DNA of 26,505 nt from positions 1-26,505 of the forward strand of contig JAEYNZ010000003.1 of assembly GCA_023412195.1 (NCBI GenBank), given 5' to 3'. Both the position numbers and the translations under genes were made by a program. Position 1 is the stretch's first letter; the number at the start of each line of letters is the position of its first letter. This document shows, piece by piece, positions 9,793 through 16,878 of the stretch. Source of the stretch: Bacteroidota bacterium. GTDB taxonomy: Bacteria; Bacteroidota; Bacteroidia; Bacteroidales; Prolixibacteraceae. A model generated the notes under the pieces. It had not been told where the DNA came from, ran no database searches, and worked only from the letters and a program-made list of their open reading frames with translations.

Positions 9793-11667
9793 TTGCACCA
9801 TATGGCTTTCAAAAGAAGAGGTGGTCCCAATAAACAATTTAGTGCACCCGAAGGATATTTAAATACCGGATCTCATTTTTGCATTATGCTTGATGGCCGT
9901 ATCATCCAATTGCATCCTGTTTCGAGAATGATCTGGCATGGAAACTGTTTAAGTCCGCGTAGCGTTGCGGTTGAATTTGAAGGAAATTTTCCGGATGTAA
10001 AAGGTCAATGGTGGTATCCAACTGATAAGAAAACCGGGAAAAAAATAAAGATCAATGAGGATACTCCCACCCAGGCTCAATATGAGTCAGGCAGGTTTTT
10101 GGCCAGTTATCTAAAAATTATACTTGGAACTACACATATTCTGGCCCACAGACAAAGCTCTTCATCAAGGGTGAATGATCCGGGACCGGATATCTGGTAT
10201 AACGTGGGACAATGGGCAATAGACAATCTTGGCATGACAGACGGTGGGCCTAAATTTAAATGCGGTACAGGTAATCCTGTTTTACCGGCATGGCGAACAT
10301 GGGGTAACAAGACAGCTTCTTTGATCAGTAAGGAATTTGCTGAATTGGAAGACTGGATGGGTTGGGAGGAAACCGAAAATGAATCTGTGGAATTTGATCC
10401 TGCTAAAAAGGAATTATTCGGTGAAGACCAGTTTCTTAATGAACCTGAAGAAGAAGATGTAACTGAACAATTTGATTCATCAATTGAAATGGATGACCTG
10501 GTAAAGGATTGGTCAAAAGCAGTAAGGCTAAACCGTTTTTATAGTGATCATATCGGGTGGAAGCAGTTTTATGAACAAGTCAATGATTTGGTCCTGCCAT
10601 TTTCAGGACAGGAAAATGTAAGTCTCTCTGAAGAAGCCCTTGCTGATGCAGTATCGAAATGGCAACAGCAACAAGGTATTGGTGCAGATGGAATTATTGG
10701 GCCTAAAACCTGGCAGGTAATGAAATCATTTATCGGACCAGCAAATGTCGATCCGCATCAAACCACATTGACCTCGGGACCGATAGCCGGTAGTTTTGGA
10801 AAACTGAAGATAAACACATCAATCAGCGCATTATCGAAGAGCTACCCGGAATATCAGTTTACACCAGAAGACGCTCTTTGGCTGGCCCGTTTTGTAGAGG
10901 GTGAGGCTGGCGGACAGGATAATCCGGACAGTCATGCTGTGATTTGGGCTATGTTTAACCGGTTTGGTACCGTGAGACACCGGGTACCTTCCTGGACAAG
11001 CTTTTCTATATTTCTGCGAAAATATTCTACCACATTGCAACCTTTGTTAAACAGTGCAGGGGCTGCTGAAAGAGTTTGGGCAAATAACAAATCCAATCCT
11101 GATAAATACCCGGTAAAATCCATTGAGGATACTTATTCAGGTACCGGCATCAAAAAAGTTCAGTATTTAAAACATATAAAACTTCAGCAAAAGAAATGGA
11201 CCGATTTTCCGGTATATCTGCAAAACATGATCACAGGAATTCTTAATGGAAGAATCCCCAACCCGGGAATAGGAATTGCCACACATTTTTTAAGTACATA
11301 TGTTTTGCTTAAAGCCAGCCGAAGAAAGAAAGGCCTAGGTGGTGAACCTTCAAAAGAAGAATGGCGTGAATATACATTGCAGCTCGCAAAGATTAAAAAG
11401 ACGATCTGGATAGGAGAGAGAAGTAATTTAAATCAACAAAAAAATGCTTTTTTCATTCAACCTGAGTTTAAAGATGTACCGGCAGATGCTATAAAAGTAG
11501 AGCTCGTTAGTTCTGAATCTGAATCTTTTGAATCTGGTTTAATGAATGAAATAGAGTATCACGAAGCAATTGAAGATTTATACAAACAGATTGAAAGCCA
11601 GGCTTTGGAAGCCGGACATGAAAGTGAAGAACTCCATAACCTTGAAAGCTCTATTATAAATAGTTAA
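9793..11667 (+). CDS. Peptidoglycan hydrolase: Amidase_2 + peptidoglycan-binding + SleB-like domain (5' end disrupted)
   Basis: The first usable start is TTG 9793 (624 aa), but it falls inside the amidase domain. The frame is open back to 9655 and lacks any ATG, GTG or TTG in that stretch, and residues upstream (KLWAFVLHH) belong to the domain. The N-acetylmuramoyl-L-alanine amidase part shows the zinc-ligand His of LHHM at the very start, H119 and the DPGPD motif (129-133). A peptidoglycan-binding unit follows at about 278-320 (WQQQQGIGADGIIGPKTW). From residue 360 comes a cell-wall-hydrolase (SleB/Hydrolase_2)-like domain, ALWLARFVEGEAGG. Expected action is cleavage of peptidoglycan amide and possibly glycosidic bonds. 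It is probably the C-terminal half of the phospholipase-D-like gene, separated by one TGA. Confidence 0.8.
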   Translation: MHHMAFKRRGGPNKQFSAPEGYLNTGSHFCIMLDGRIIQLHPVSRMIWHGNCLSPRSVAVEFEGNFPDVKGQWWYPTDKKTGKKIKINEDTPTQAQYESGRFLASYLKIILGTTHILAHRQSSSSRVNDPGPDIWYNVGQWAIDNLGMTDGGPKFKCGTGNPVLPAWRTWGNKTASLISKEFAELEDWMGWEETENESVEFDPAKKELFGEDQFLNEPEEEDVTEQFDSSIEMDDLVKDWSKAVRLNRFYSDHIGWKQFYEQVNDLVLPFSGQENVSLSEEALADAVSKWQQQQGIGADGIIGPKTWQVMKSFIGPANVDPHQTTLTSGPIAGSFGKLKINTSISALSKSYPEYQFTPEDALWLARFVEGEAGGQDNPDSHAVIWAMFNRFGTVRHRVPSWTSFSIFLRKYSTTLQPLLNSAGAAERVWANNKSNPDKYPVKSIEDTYSGTGIKKVQYLKHIKLQQKKWTDFPVYLQNMITGILNGRIPNPGIGIATHFLSTYVLLKASRRKKGLGGEPSKEEWREYTLQLAKIKKTIWIGERSNLNQQKNAFFIQPEFKDVPADAIKVELVSSESESFESGLMNEIEYHEAIEDLYKQIESQALEAGHESEELHNLESSIINS

Positions 11668-11720
11668 TGATAGCATACATGATCCCAATCGATATTGTAA
11701 ACAAGTTTACGTTTGGGCAC

Positions 11721-11753
11721 AAAAAAACCTGGCATTATCATACCAGGCTTTTT
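11721..11753. terminator. Bidirectional intrinsic terminator
   Basis: An A7 tract, CCTGG (11728-11732), a 10-nt loop, CCAGG (11743-11747) and a T-run. It is T-flanked on either strand, so it can end the + strand accessory transcript and the - strand tRNA-Pro transcript. Confidence 0.75.
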
Positions 11754-11759
11754 GATTTG

Positions 11760-11833
11760 TCGGGGTGACAAGATTTGAACTTGCGACCCCTCGCCCCCCA
11801 GACGAGTGCGCTACCAGGCTGCGCCACACCCCG
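11760..11833 (-). tRNA. tRNA-Pro (anticodon GGG)
   Basis: Read on the minus strand, the sequence folds as a complete cloverleaf. The acceptor pairs CGGGGTG with CACCCCG and has discriminator A at 11760. The D-arm contains CAGCCTGGTAGCGC. The anticodon stem CTCGT/GCGAG encloses loop CTGGGGG, giving anticodon GGG (reads CCC). The T-arm contains the GTTCAAATC loop. CCA is not encoded. A strong promoter lies 23 nt upstream and a terminator directly downstream, so it is a single-gene transcription unit. Confidence 0.96.
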
Positions 11834-11855
11834 AATCTTTTTATTTTTGTGCATG

Positions 11856-11886
11856 CAAAAGTAACAGTTGAATTCTGTTCTGCAAA
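11856..11886 (-). promoter_or_regulatory. Promoter of tRNA-Pro
   Basis: On the minus strand, TTTG (11886-11883), 19 nt, then TACTTTTG (11863-11856). This is a full match to the Bacteroidota housekeeping promoter TTTG-N19-TAnnTTTG, with a predicted start about 15-18 nt before the tRNA. Confidence 0.85.
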
Positions 11887-11965
11887 CTTTTTTTTGATTT
11901 CACTGGTTATTTTTTTTGCATAATAGTTTTGATCTATCTTTAGTTCGTTATTATTGATCAGTTTT

Positions 11966-11998
11966 ATTGGGCAATAACAGCTATGTTTTTTAATTTTG
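11966..11998 (+). promoter_or_regulatory. Promoter of trxB
   Basis: ATTG (11966-11969), 21 nt, then a perfect -7 box TAATTTTG (11991-11998). Transcription should start near 12003-12006, downstream of the ATG at 11983. This fixes ATG 12022 as the trxB start. Confidence 0.8.
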
Positions 11999-12021
11999 TG
12001 CCTTTAAAAAAATCACCAATT

Positions 12022-13023
12022 ATGTTTAAACCACTTGATATTTCTAAAAGCAATGAAGAAAGTGCAGCCCAGCCTGATGAGGTTGAACGAGTGAAATGTC
12101 TGATCGTCGGATCAGGCCCTGCCGGGTACACTGCTGCTGTGTATGCTGCCCGTGCCAACCTGAACCCTGTGATTTATGAGGGACTTCAGCCCGGTGGACA
12201 GTTAACTACCACCACTGAAGTTGAAAATTATCCCGGTTATCCGGAAGGGGTTACCGGTCCGGTTATGATGGAGGATTTCAAAAGGCAGGCTCAGCGGTTC
12301 GGAACGGATGTGCGTTGGGGACTGGCTACAAAAGCCGATTTTTCAAGCCTTCCGCACAAGGTGTGGATCGATGAAAAGAAGGTGATCGAAGCAGAAGCTG
12401 TTATCATAGCCACAGGCGCAACTGCCAAATACCTCGGACTGGAGGATGAAACCAAATATGCAGGCGGCGGCGTTTCGGCATGTGCTACCTGCGACGGATT
12501 TTTCTACAGGGGCAAAGATGTTGCTGTGGTGGGCGGTGGTGACACTGCATGTGAAGAAGCCATGTACCTTGCCGGATTGTGTAAAAAGGTGTACATGGTT
12601 GTCAGACGCGATGTTTTCAGGGCCTCCAAAGTTATGGCCGAGCGTGTGATGAGGACTCCCAACATTGAAGTGCTTTGGAAGCATCAGACAAAAGGGTTGT
12701 TTGGGGCCAACAATGTGGTTGAAGGTGCTGTCCTTGTTAAAAATAAAGGTGAGCAGGATGAGGAAGAAGTTAAAATCAAAATCGACGGGTTTTTCCTTGC
12801 CATCGGACATACACCTAACTCCGAAATATTCAAAGATTATCTTGAAACGGATACGGTAGGTTATATCAAAACCATACCCGGAACTTCAAAAACAAATATT
12901 CCAGGTGTGTTTGCATGCGGTGATGTGCAGGATTCTGTGTACCGGCAGGCTGTTACTGCTGCCGGTACCGGATGTATGGCTGCCATCGATGCAGAACGCT
13001 ATCTGTCGGAAAAGAACCATTAA
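12022..13023 (+). CDS. trxB: Thioredoxin-disulfide reductase
   Basis: This 333-aa cytoplasmic flavoenzyme transfers electrons from NADPH through FAD to thioredoxin. The FAD-binding GSGPAGYTAAVYAA motif is near the N-terminus (about residues 29-42). The redox-active pair is C154-A-T-C157 in CATCDGFFY, followed by the NADPH-binding GGGDTACEEA and, near the end, GDVQD...AAGTGCMAA. Length and motif order fit bacterial TrxB. I chose ATG 12022 because the in-frame ATG at 11983 lies inside the promoter. A 17-residue acidic N-terminal extension precedes the FAD domain. A strong terminator follows, so the gene appears monocistronic, divergent from tRNA-Pro and convergent with the serine-palmitoyltransferase-like gene. 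Confidence 0.97.
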   Translation: MFKPLDISKSNEESAAQPDEVERVKCLIVGSGPAGYTAAVYAARANLNPVIYEGLQPGGQLTTTTEVENYPGYPEGVTGPVMMEDFKRQAQRFGTDVRWGLATKADFSSLPHKVWIDEKKVIEAEAVIIATGATAKYLGLEDETKYAGGGVSACATCDGFFYRGKDVAVVGGGDTACEEAMYLAGLCKKVYMVVRRDVFRASKVMAERVMRTPNIEVLWKHQTKGLFGANNVVEGAVLVKNKGEQDEEEVKIKIDGFFLAIGHTPNSEIFKDYLETDTVGYIKTIPGTSKTNIPGVFACGDVQDSVYRQAVTAAGTGCMAAIDAERYLSEKNH

Positions 13024-13030
13024 AATTCAT

Positions 13031-13066
13031 AAAAAAAGAGCAGGATTTTGATCCTGCTCTTTTTTA
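13031..13066. terminator. Bidirectional terminator between trxB and the serine-palmitoyltransferase-like gene
   Basis: A 10-bp perfect stem AGAGCAGGAT/ATCCTGCTCT with a TTTG loop, flanked by an A-run and a T-run. It lies between convergent genes and can serve both. Confidence 0.93.
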
Positions 13067-13079
13067 TCGTCCGTTTATG

Positions 13080-14333
13080 TTACATGTCAACATCCACTTT
13101 TGCAAACTCAGTTTTTGAGTATTGTCCTCCTTCCAGTTTCTGCCTTACTTCCTTAAAAGCATTCACTGTATAATTTACATCTTCGATTGTATGCATAGCC
13201 GTTGGGATCAACCTCAGGATCAATTCACCCTTCGGAATAACAGGATATACAACAATAGAACAAAATACCCCATAATTTTCACGCAAATCATACACCAGGT
13301 TGGTGGCTTCTGCCGGCCCTCCCTTCATGTACACAGGAGTAACCGGAGAATTGGTCTTTCCAAGATCGAATCCTGCCTCTTTTAATCCCGACTGCAAAGC
13401 ATCCACTACATTCCAGAGTTTCTCCCTCAGTTCAGGCATATTGCGGATCATATCCAGTCTTTTCAGTGCTCCCAAAACCATGGACATAGGCAGGGATTTT
13501 GCAAATGTCTGAGAACGCATATTGTAGCGAAGAAAAAAGCATACATCCGTATCGCCGGCAATAAACCCGCCGATTCCGGCCATTGATTTTGCAAATGTGC
13601 CAAAATGCAGGTCAACTTTATCGGTAACACCAAAATGCTCAGGTACACCGGCTCCTGTTTTGCCCATTACACCAAATCCGTGTGCATCGTCCACCAGAAG
13701 CCTGAATTCAAATTCGTCCTTCAGTTTGGCAATCTCATCGAGTTTGCCCAAATCTCCTGACATTCCAAAAACACCTTCTGTAATTACAAGAATTCCGCCG
13801 CCCTGTTTTTCTGCCAGTTTGGTTGCCCTTTCAAGCTGTTTCCTGAGGTTGTCTATATTGTTGTGTGGGTATACAAACCGTTTTCCCATGTGCAGGCGGA
13901 CTCCGTCAAGGATACATGCATGGGCTTCCGAATCATATACGATGACATCATTGCGCCTGCAAATGGCATCAATTATGGATACCATTCCCTGATAGCCGTA
14001 GTTCAGCAGAAATGCATCCTGCTTGCCCACGAAAGCGGCCAGTTCCCTTTCAAGTTGCTCGTGTTTTGTTGTTTGTCCCGACATCATCCTTGCACCCATG
14101 GGATAGGCCATCCCAAACTCTGCTGCTGCCTCTGCATCTGCTTTCCTCACTTCAGGATGGTTGCCCAGTCCAAGGTAGTTATTTAAACTCCAGGTAAGAA
14201 CTTCCTTGCCCCTGAATTTCATGCGCGCGTTTATTTCCCCTTCCAGTTTCGGGAAAGCAAAATATCCGTGAATCTTATTCATGTGCTGTCCGATATCTCC
14301 CTGATTGGCCTTGATTTTTTGAAATATATCCAC
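13080..14333 (-). CDS. Alpha-oxoamine synthase, probably serine palmitoyltransferase
   Basis: A 417-aa PLP enzyme of the alpha-oxoamine synthase family (SPT, KBL, BioF, HemA), which condenses an amino acid with an acyl-CoA. Visible are H138 (EAHAC, stacks on PLP), DDAHGFG (D215, H218), the PLP lysine K249 in GTFAKSMAGIGGF, and a C-terminal SPVTPV segment. The TFAKS...GGF context resembles bacterial serine palmitoyltransferases more than threonine-pathway KBL or BioF. Many Bacteroidota make sphingolipids, which supports SPT, the first step of that pathway (serine + palmitoyl-CoA to 3-ketodihydrosphingosine). No other sphingolipid gene is nearby. It has its own promoter and is divergent from bamD. 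The family call is certain; the SPT assignment is likely. Confidence 0.85.
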   Translation of the reverse strand: MDIFQKIKANQGDIGQHMNKIHGYFAFPKLEGEINARMKFRGKEVLTWSLNNYLGLGNHPEVRKADAEAAAEFGMAYPMGARMMSGQTTKHEQLERELAAFVGKQDAFLLNYGYQGMVSIIDAICRRNDVIVYDSEAHACILDGVRLHMGKRFVYPHNNIDNLRKQLERATKLAEKQGGGILVITEGVFGMSGDLGKLDEIAKLKDEFEFRLLVDDAHGFGVMGKTGAGVPEHFGVTDKVDLHFGTFAKSMAGIGGFIAGDTDVCFFLRYNMRSQTFAKSLPMSMVLGALKRLDMIRNMPELREKLWNVVDALQSGLKEAGFDLGKTNSPVTPVYMKGGPAEATNLVYDLRENYGVFCSIVVYPVIPKGELILRLIPTAMHTIEDVNYTVNAFKEVRQKLEGGQYSKTEFAKVDVDM

Positions 14334-14360
14334 GATCTGACAAGTTTAAAATTAATGATG

Positions 14361-14391
14361 CAAATGTAAGATTTTTTAAATCTCAGACAAA
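14361..14391 (-). promoter_or_regulatory. Promoter of the serine-palmitoyltransferase-like gene
   Basis: On the minus strand, TTTG (14391-14388), 19 nt, then TACATTTG (14368-14361). This is a full Bacteroidota consensus match, 28 nt upstream of the start codon. Confidence 0.85.
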
Positions 14392-14435
14392 TGCGTTAAA
14401 TTCCTTTAATTTATAAAGTGTATTTAAAAAAAGGT

Positions 14436-14443
14436 TATTTTTG
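14436..14443 (+). promoter_or_regulatory. -7 promoter element of bamD, giving a near-leaderless mRNA
   Basis: TATTTTTG is a perfect TAnnTTTG, ending only 4 nt before the bamD ATG (14448). I see no good TTTG at 19-21 nt upstream. If the box is used, the transcript would start at or within a few bases of the start codon. Confidence 0.5.
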
Positions 14444-14447
14444 CGGC

Positions 14448-15275
14448 ATGTTAAAGAATACAAGAATATTAGTCATTGGGTTGGTTGTGATGGCGGTTGT
14501 GTCATCATGCGGGGAATATAACAAAATACTCAAAAGTACCGACTATGAATTCAAGCATAAAAAAGCCATAGAATATTATGAGGCAGGGGAGTATGTAAAA
14601 GCAGGAACCCTCTTTCAGGAATTGGTGAATATTTACCGGGGTACCAGCAGGGCCGACCAGATTTACTATCATTATGCCAAAAGTATGATGGGACAAAAAG
14701 ATTACCTGATGGCGAACCATTATTTCAAATCGCTGTTAAAGGAATTTCCCGGAAGCGAGTTTGCAGAGGAATCACAGTTCATGGTGGGGTACTGTTCATA
14801 TCTGCTGTCACCCAAACCCAGGCTCGATCAGACTGTAACAAGGGAAGCCATTGAATCGCTGCAGTTGTATGTAAATCTTTACCCATACAGCGATAGGGTT
14901 GATGAAGCAAACCGTCTGATGGATGAACTGAAGTCCAAGCTGGTTTACAAATCGTATCTGAATGCAAAACTGTATTACGACCTGGGAAACTATAAGGCAG
15001 CAGGGATTGCATTGAACAACAGCCTCAGGGAGTACCCCGACAGCCAATACCGCGAGGAATTGATGTATATGTTGCTTAAATCGAAATACCTGCTGGCAGT
15101 GAACAGTGTGGCAGATAAAAAAACAGAAAGGCTTTCATCTGCTCTCGATGAGTATTTTTCATTTATCGATGAATATCCGGAAAGCAAATACAGGCAGGAA
15201 GTCAACAAGTTCTATGAAACTGTTGCCGACCAGCTTAATTATGACGAAGAACAACAAGAATCAAATATAAATTAG
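14448..15275 (+). CDS. bamD: Outer membrane assembly lipoprotein BamD
   Basis: A 275-aa lipoprotein. The N-terminal signal MLKNTRILVIGLVVMAVVSS ends in lipobox VSSC, so the mature protein starts at that Cys and is anchored in the outer membrane facing the periplasm. CGEYNKILKSTDYEFK is the conserved start of Bacteroidota BamD. TPR-like helical repeats follow, for example KAIEYYEAGEYVKAGTLFQE and YYHYAKSMMGQKDYLMANHY, as in the five-TPR BamD fold. It works with BamA to fold outer-membrane beta-barrels. ATG 14448 is chosen over GTG 14418 because it starts the signal peptide. It probably leads the transcript running through the rpoZ-like gene and coaBC. Confidence 0.93.
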   Translation: MLKNTRILVIGLVVMAVVSSCGEYNKILKSTDYEFKHKKAIEYYEAGEYVKAGTLFQELVNIYRGTSRADQIYYHYAKSMMGQKDYLMANHYFKSLLKEFPGSEFAEESQFMVGYCSYLLSPKPRLDQTVTREAIESLQLYVNLYPYSDRVDEANRLMDELKSKLVYKSYLNAKLYYDLGNYKAAGIALNNSLREYPDSQYREELMYMLLKSKYLLAVNSVADKKTERLSSALDEYFSFIDEYPESKYRQEVNKFYETVADQLNYDEEQQESNIN

Positions 15276-15284
15276 GATTAGCAA

Positions 15285-15611
15285 ATGGATTACAAGAAAA
15301 CAAAAGCAGCTCTCAGTACCATACCACGTGATTTGGATGTATTGTCACACGAAACAGGAAATATTTACGAAACTGTAATGATTCTTGGCAAAAGGGCCAA
15401 TCAGATTTCCTCAGAACTTAAAGAGGAACTCAACCAGAAGCTTCAGGAATTTGCATCATATACCGACAATCTTGAAGAGATTTTTGAAAACAGGGAACAA
15501 ATTGAAATTTCTAAATTCTATGAGCGCCTTCCTAAGCCATCACTGATTGCTTATCAGGAACTGGAAGATGGTCAGATTTATCACAGAAACCCGGCACGGG
15601 AAAATAAATAA
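15285..15611 (+). CDS. rpoZ: Bacteroidota-type RNA polymerase omega subunit
   Basis: A 108-aa protein of the divergent omega family found in Bacteroidota. Its core IYETVMILGKRANQISSELK corresponds to the conserved omega segment (residues about 26-45). A Glu/Lys-rich helix follows, with LPKPSLIAYQELEDG near the C-terminus. Omega binds the beta-prime subunit and aids RNA polymerase assembly. It lies 9 nt after bamD and 10 nt before coaBC. Bacteroidota often place it between these genes, which strengthens the call. Confidence 0.85.
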   Translation: MDYKKTKAALSTIPRDLDVLSHETGNIYETVMILGKRANQISSELKEELNQKLQEFASYTDNLEEIFENREQIEISKFYERLPKPSLIAYQELEDGQIYHRNPARENK

Positions 15612-15621
15612 CCGATCTGCA

Positions 15622-16182
15622 ATGAGGCTTCAGGGGAAAAAAATCATACTGGGAATCTCCGGGAGCATAGCTGCCTTTAAATCTGTATTTCTATTACGGC
15701 TTCTGATAAAGGAAGGAGCCCAGGTACAGGTTGTAATAACTCCTTCAGGTAAGGAATTTGTCACACCTGTAACCCTGTCTGCTTTGTCGGGCAGGCCGGT
15801 CATCAGCGAATTTTTTGGAAAAAGCGATGGTACATGGCACAGCCATGTCGACCTGGGATTGTGGGCCGATGCCATGCTTGTTGCACCGGCTACTGCTGCA
15901 ACCCTTGGGAAGATGGCCAATGGCATTGCCGACAACATGCTGATAACGACCTATATGTCGGCCAAATGTCCTGTGTATATTGCTCCTGCAATGGACCTCG
16001 ACATGTTTGTGCATCCTTCAACCCAAAGAAATATCGACATCCTTAAGAGCTACGGGAACCTTATAATCGATCCGGCAGTGGGTGAACTTGCAAGTGGTCT
16101 TGAAGGAAAAGGCAGGATGCAGGAACCGGAAAAGATGGTTGATATGCTGGCTGAATCCTTCAGTCAAAAAAAAAACTGCTGA
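15622..16182 (+). CDS. coaBC: CoaBC, phosphopantothenoylcysteine decarboxylase half
   Basis: This frame gives 186 aa of the N-terminal flavin-dependent CoaC domain, which decarboxylates 4'-phosphopantothenoylcysteine in coenzyme A synthesis. ATG 15622 starts at MRLQGKKIILGISGSIAA, the FMN-binding motif. HSHVDLGLWADAM contains the catalytic His region. APAMDLDM has Asp125 where the E. coli enzyme has Asn125, and LASGLEGKGRM has Ser158 in place of the E. coli catalytic Cys158. The frame ends in QKKNC then TGA at 16180, directly after an A10 run (16166-16175) containing the classic heptamer A AAA AAC. The ligase half continues in the -1 frame, and a joined protein would be 400 aa, the normal CoaBC length. 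Confidence 0.9.
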   Translation: MRLQGKKIILGISGSIAAFKSVFLLRLLIKEGAQVQVVITPSGKEFVTPVTLSALSGRPVISEFFGKSDGTWHSHVDLGLWADAMLVAPATAATLGKMANGIADNMLITTYMSAKCPVYIAPAMDLDMFVHPSTQRNIDILKSYGNLIIDPAVGELASGLEGKGRMQEPEKMVDMLAESFSQKKNC

Positions 16183-16823
16183 ATAAAAAGTTCCTCGTAA
16201 CAGCAGGACCTACTTTCGAGAAGATAGACCCAGTGCGGTTCATTGGTAATTATTCTTCAGGCAAAATGGGATACGCCATTGCAGAGGAGCTTGCTCATCA
16301 CGGGGCTGAGGTTATCCTGGTTTCAGGACCGGTTTCCGTCAGTACATCCAATAAGCTGATCCGGGTTATTCACGTGGAATCTGCCGAAGAAATGTACCAG
16401 GCATCCGCTTCACATTTCAATCAATGCGACGGTGCAGTTCTTTCAGCTGCTGTAGCAGATTATACACCGGCGCATCCAGAGAATGAAAAAAGAAAAAGCG
16501 GAAGCGCATATCTGCAGCTTGAACTGAAACCTACAAGAGATATTGCTGTCTCGCTCGGCAAGATGAAAAGTCAGAGACAGATTCTTGTAGGATTTGCCCT
16601 TGAAACCAGCAATGAACTTGAGAATGCACGGGCTAAACTTCACAAGAAAAATTTCGATTTTATCGTACTGAACTCACTTAATGATGAAGGAGCTGGTTTT
16701 GGATTCGATACCAACAAGATTGTCATCATCGGCAATGACAATAAAATGAAATCTTTTCAGTTAAAAACAAAGAGGGAAGTGGCAGCAGATATTGTTGGTG
16801 AAATAATATCACTGATGAAATGA
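16176..16823 (+). CDS. coaBC: CoaBC, phosphopantothenate-cysteine ligase half (-1 frame)
   Basis: This is the C-terminal CoaB domain, which joins 4'-phosphopantothenate to cysteine using CTP. The frame begins with LLNKKFLVTAGPTFEKIDPV and runs on through RFIGNYSSGKMGYAIAEE, the signature nucleotide-binding start of CoaB. Later come LSAAVADYTP, the ELKPTRDIAVSLG strand and VGFALETSNELENARAKLHK. No ATG, GTG or TTG lies between the A10 run and the TAGPT motif; the first, GTG 16233, would delete the motif. It is therefore not an independent gene. It is reached by -1 frameshifting, by transcripts carrying one extra A, or in a genome whose true run is A11. Confidence 0.88.
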   Translation: MLNKKFLVTAGPTFEKIDPVRFIGNYSSGKMGYAIAEELAHHGAEVILVSGPVSVSTSNKLIRVIHVESAEEMYQASASHFNQCDGAVLSAAVADYTPAHPENEKRKSGSAYLQLELKPTRDIAVSLGKMKSQRQILVGFALETSNELENARAKLHKKNFDFIVLNSLNDEGAGFGFDTNKIVIIGNDNKMKSFQLKTKREVAADIVGEIISLMK

Positions 16824-16839
16824 CTGCTGAGTTTCCCGC

Positions 16840-16872
16840 TATTTTTGTTAATTTTACCTTTTTACAGGGAGG
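16840..16872 (+). promoter_or_regulatory. -7 box and unusually good Shine-Dalgarno before the DUF4835 gene
   Basis: TATTTTTG (16840-16847) fits TAnnTTTG. AGGGAGG (16866-16872) lies 6 nt before ATG 16879, a rare strong ribosome-binding site in this window. No clear -33 TTTG is seen. Confidence 0.5.
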
Positions 16873-16878
16873 TTTATT

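Noticed and set aside
11983..12021. trxB starting at ATG 11983
   Set aside because: This ATG precedes the TAATTTTG -7 box at 11991-11998, so it should not be on the mRNA. Start 12022 gives the standard N-terminus.
12343..12810. 155-codon open frame antisense to trxB
   Set aside because: It lies fully inside a well-supported gene, has no recognisable domain or promoter, and has the composition expected of a shadow frame.
13080..14333. Naming the oxoamine synthase kbl (glycine C-acetyltransferase)
   Set aside because: The PLP-lysine context is SPT-like, and no threonine dehydrogenase gene lies nearby.
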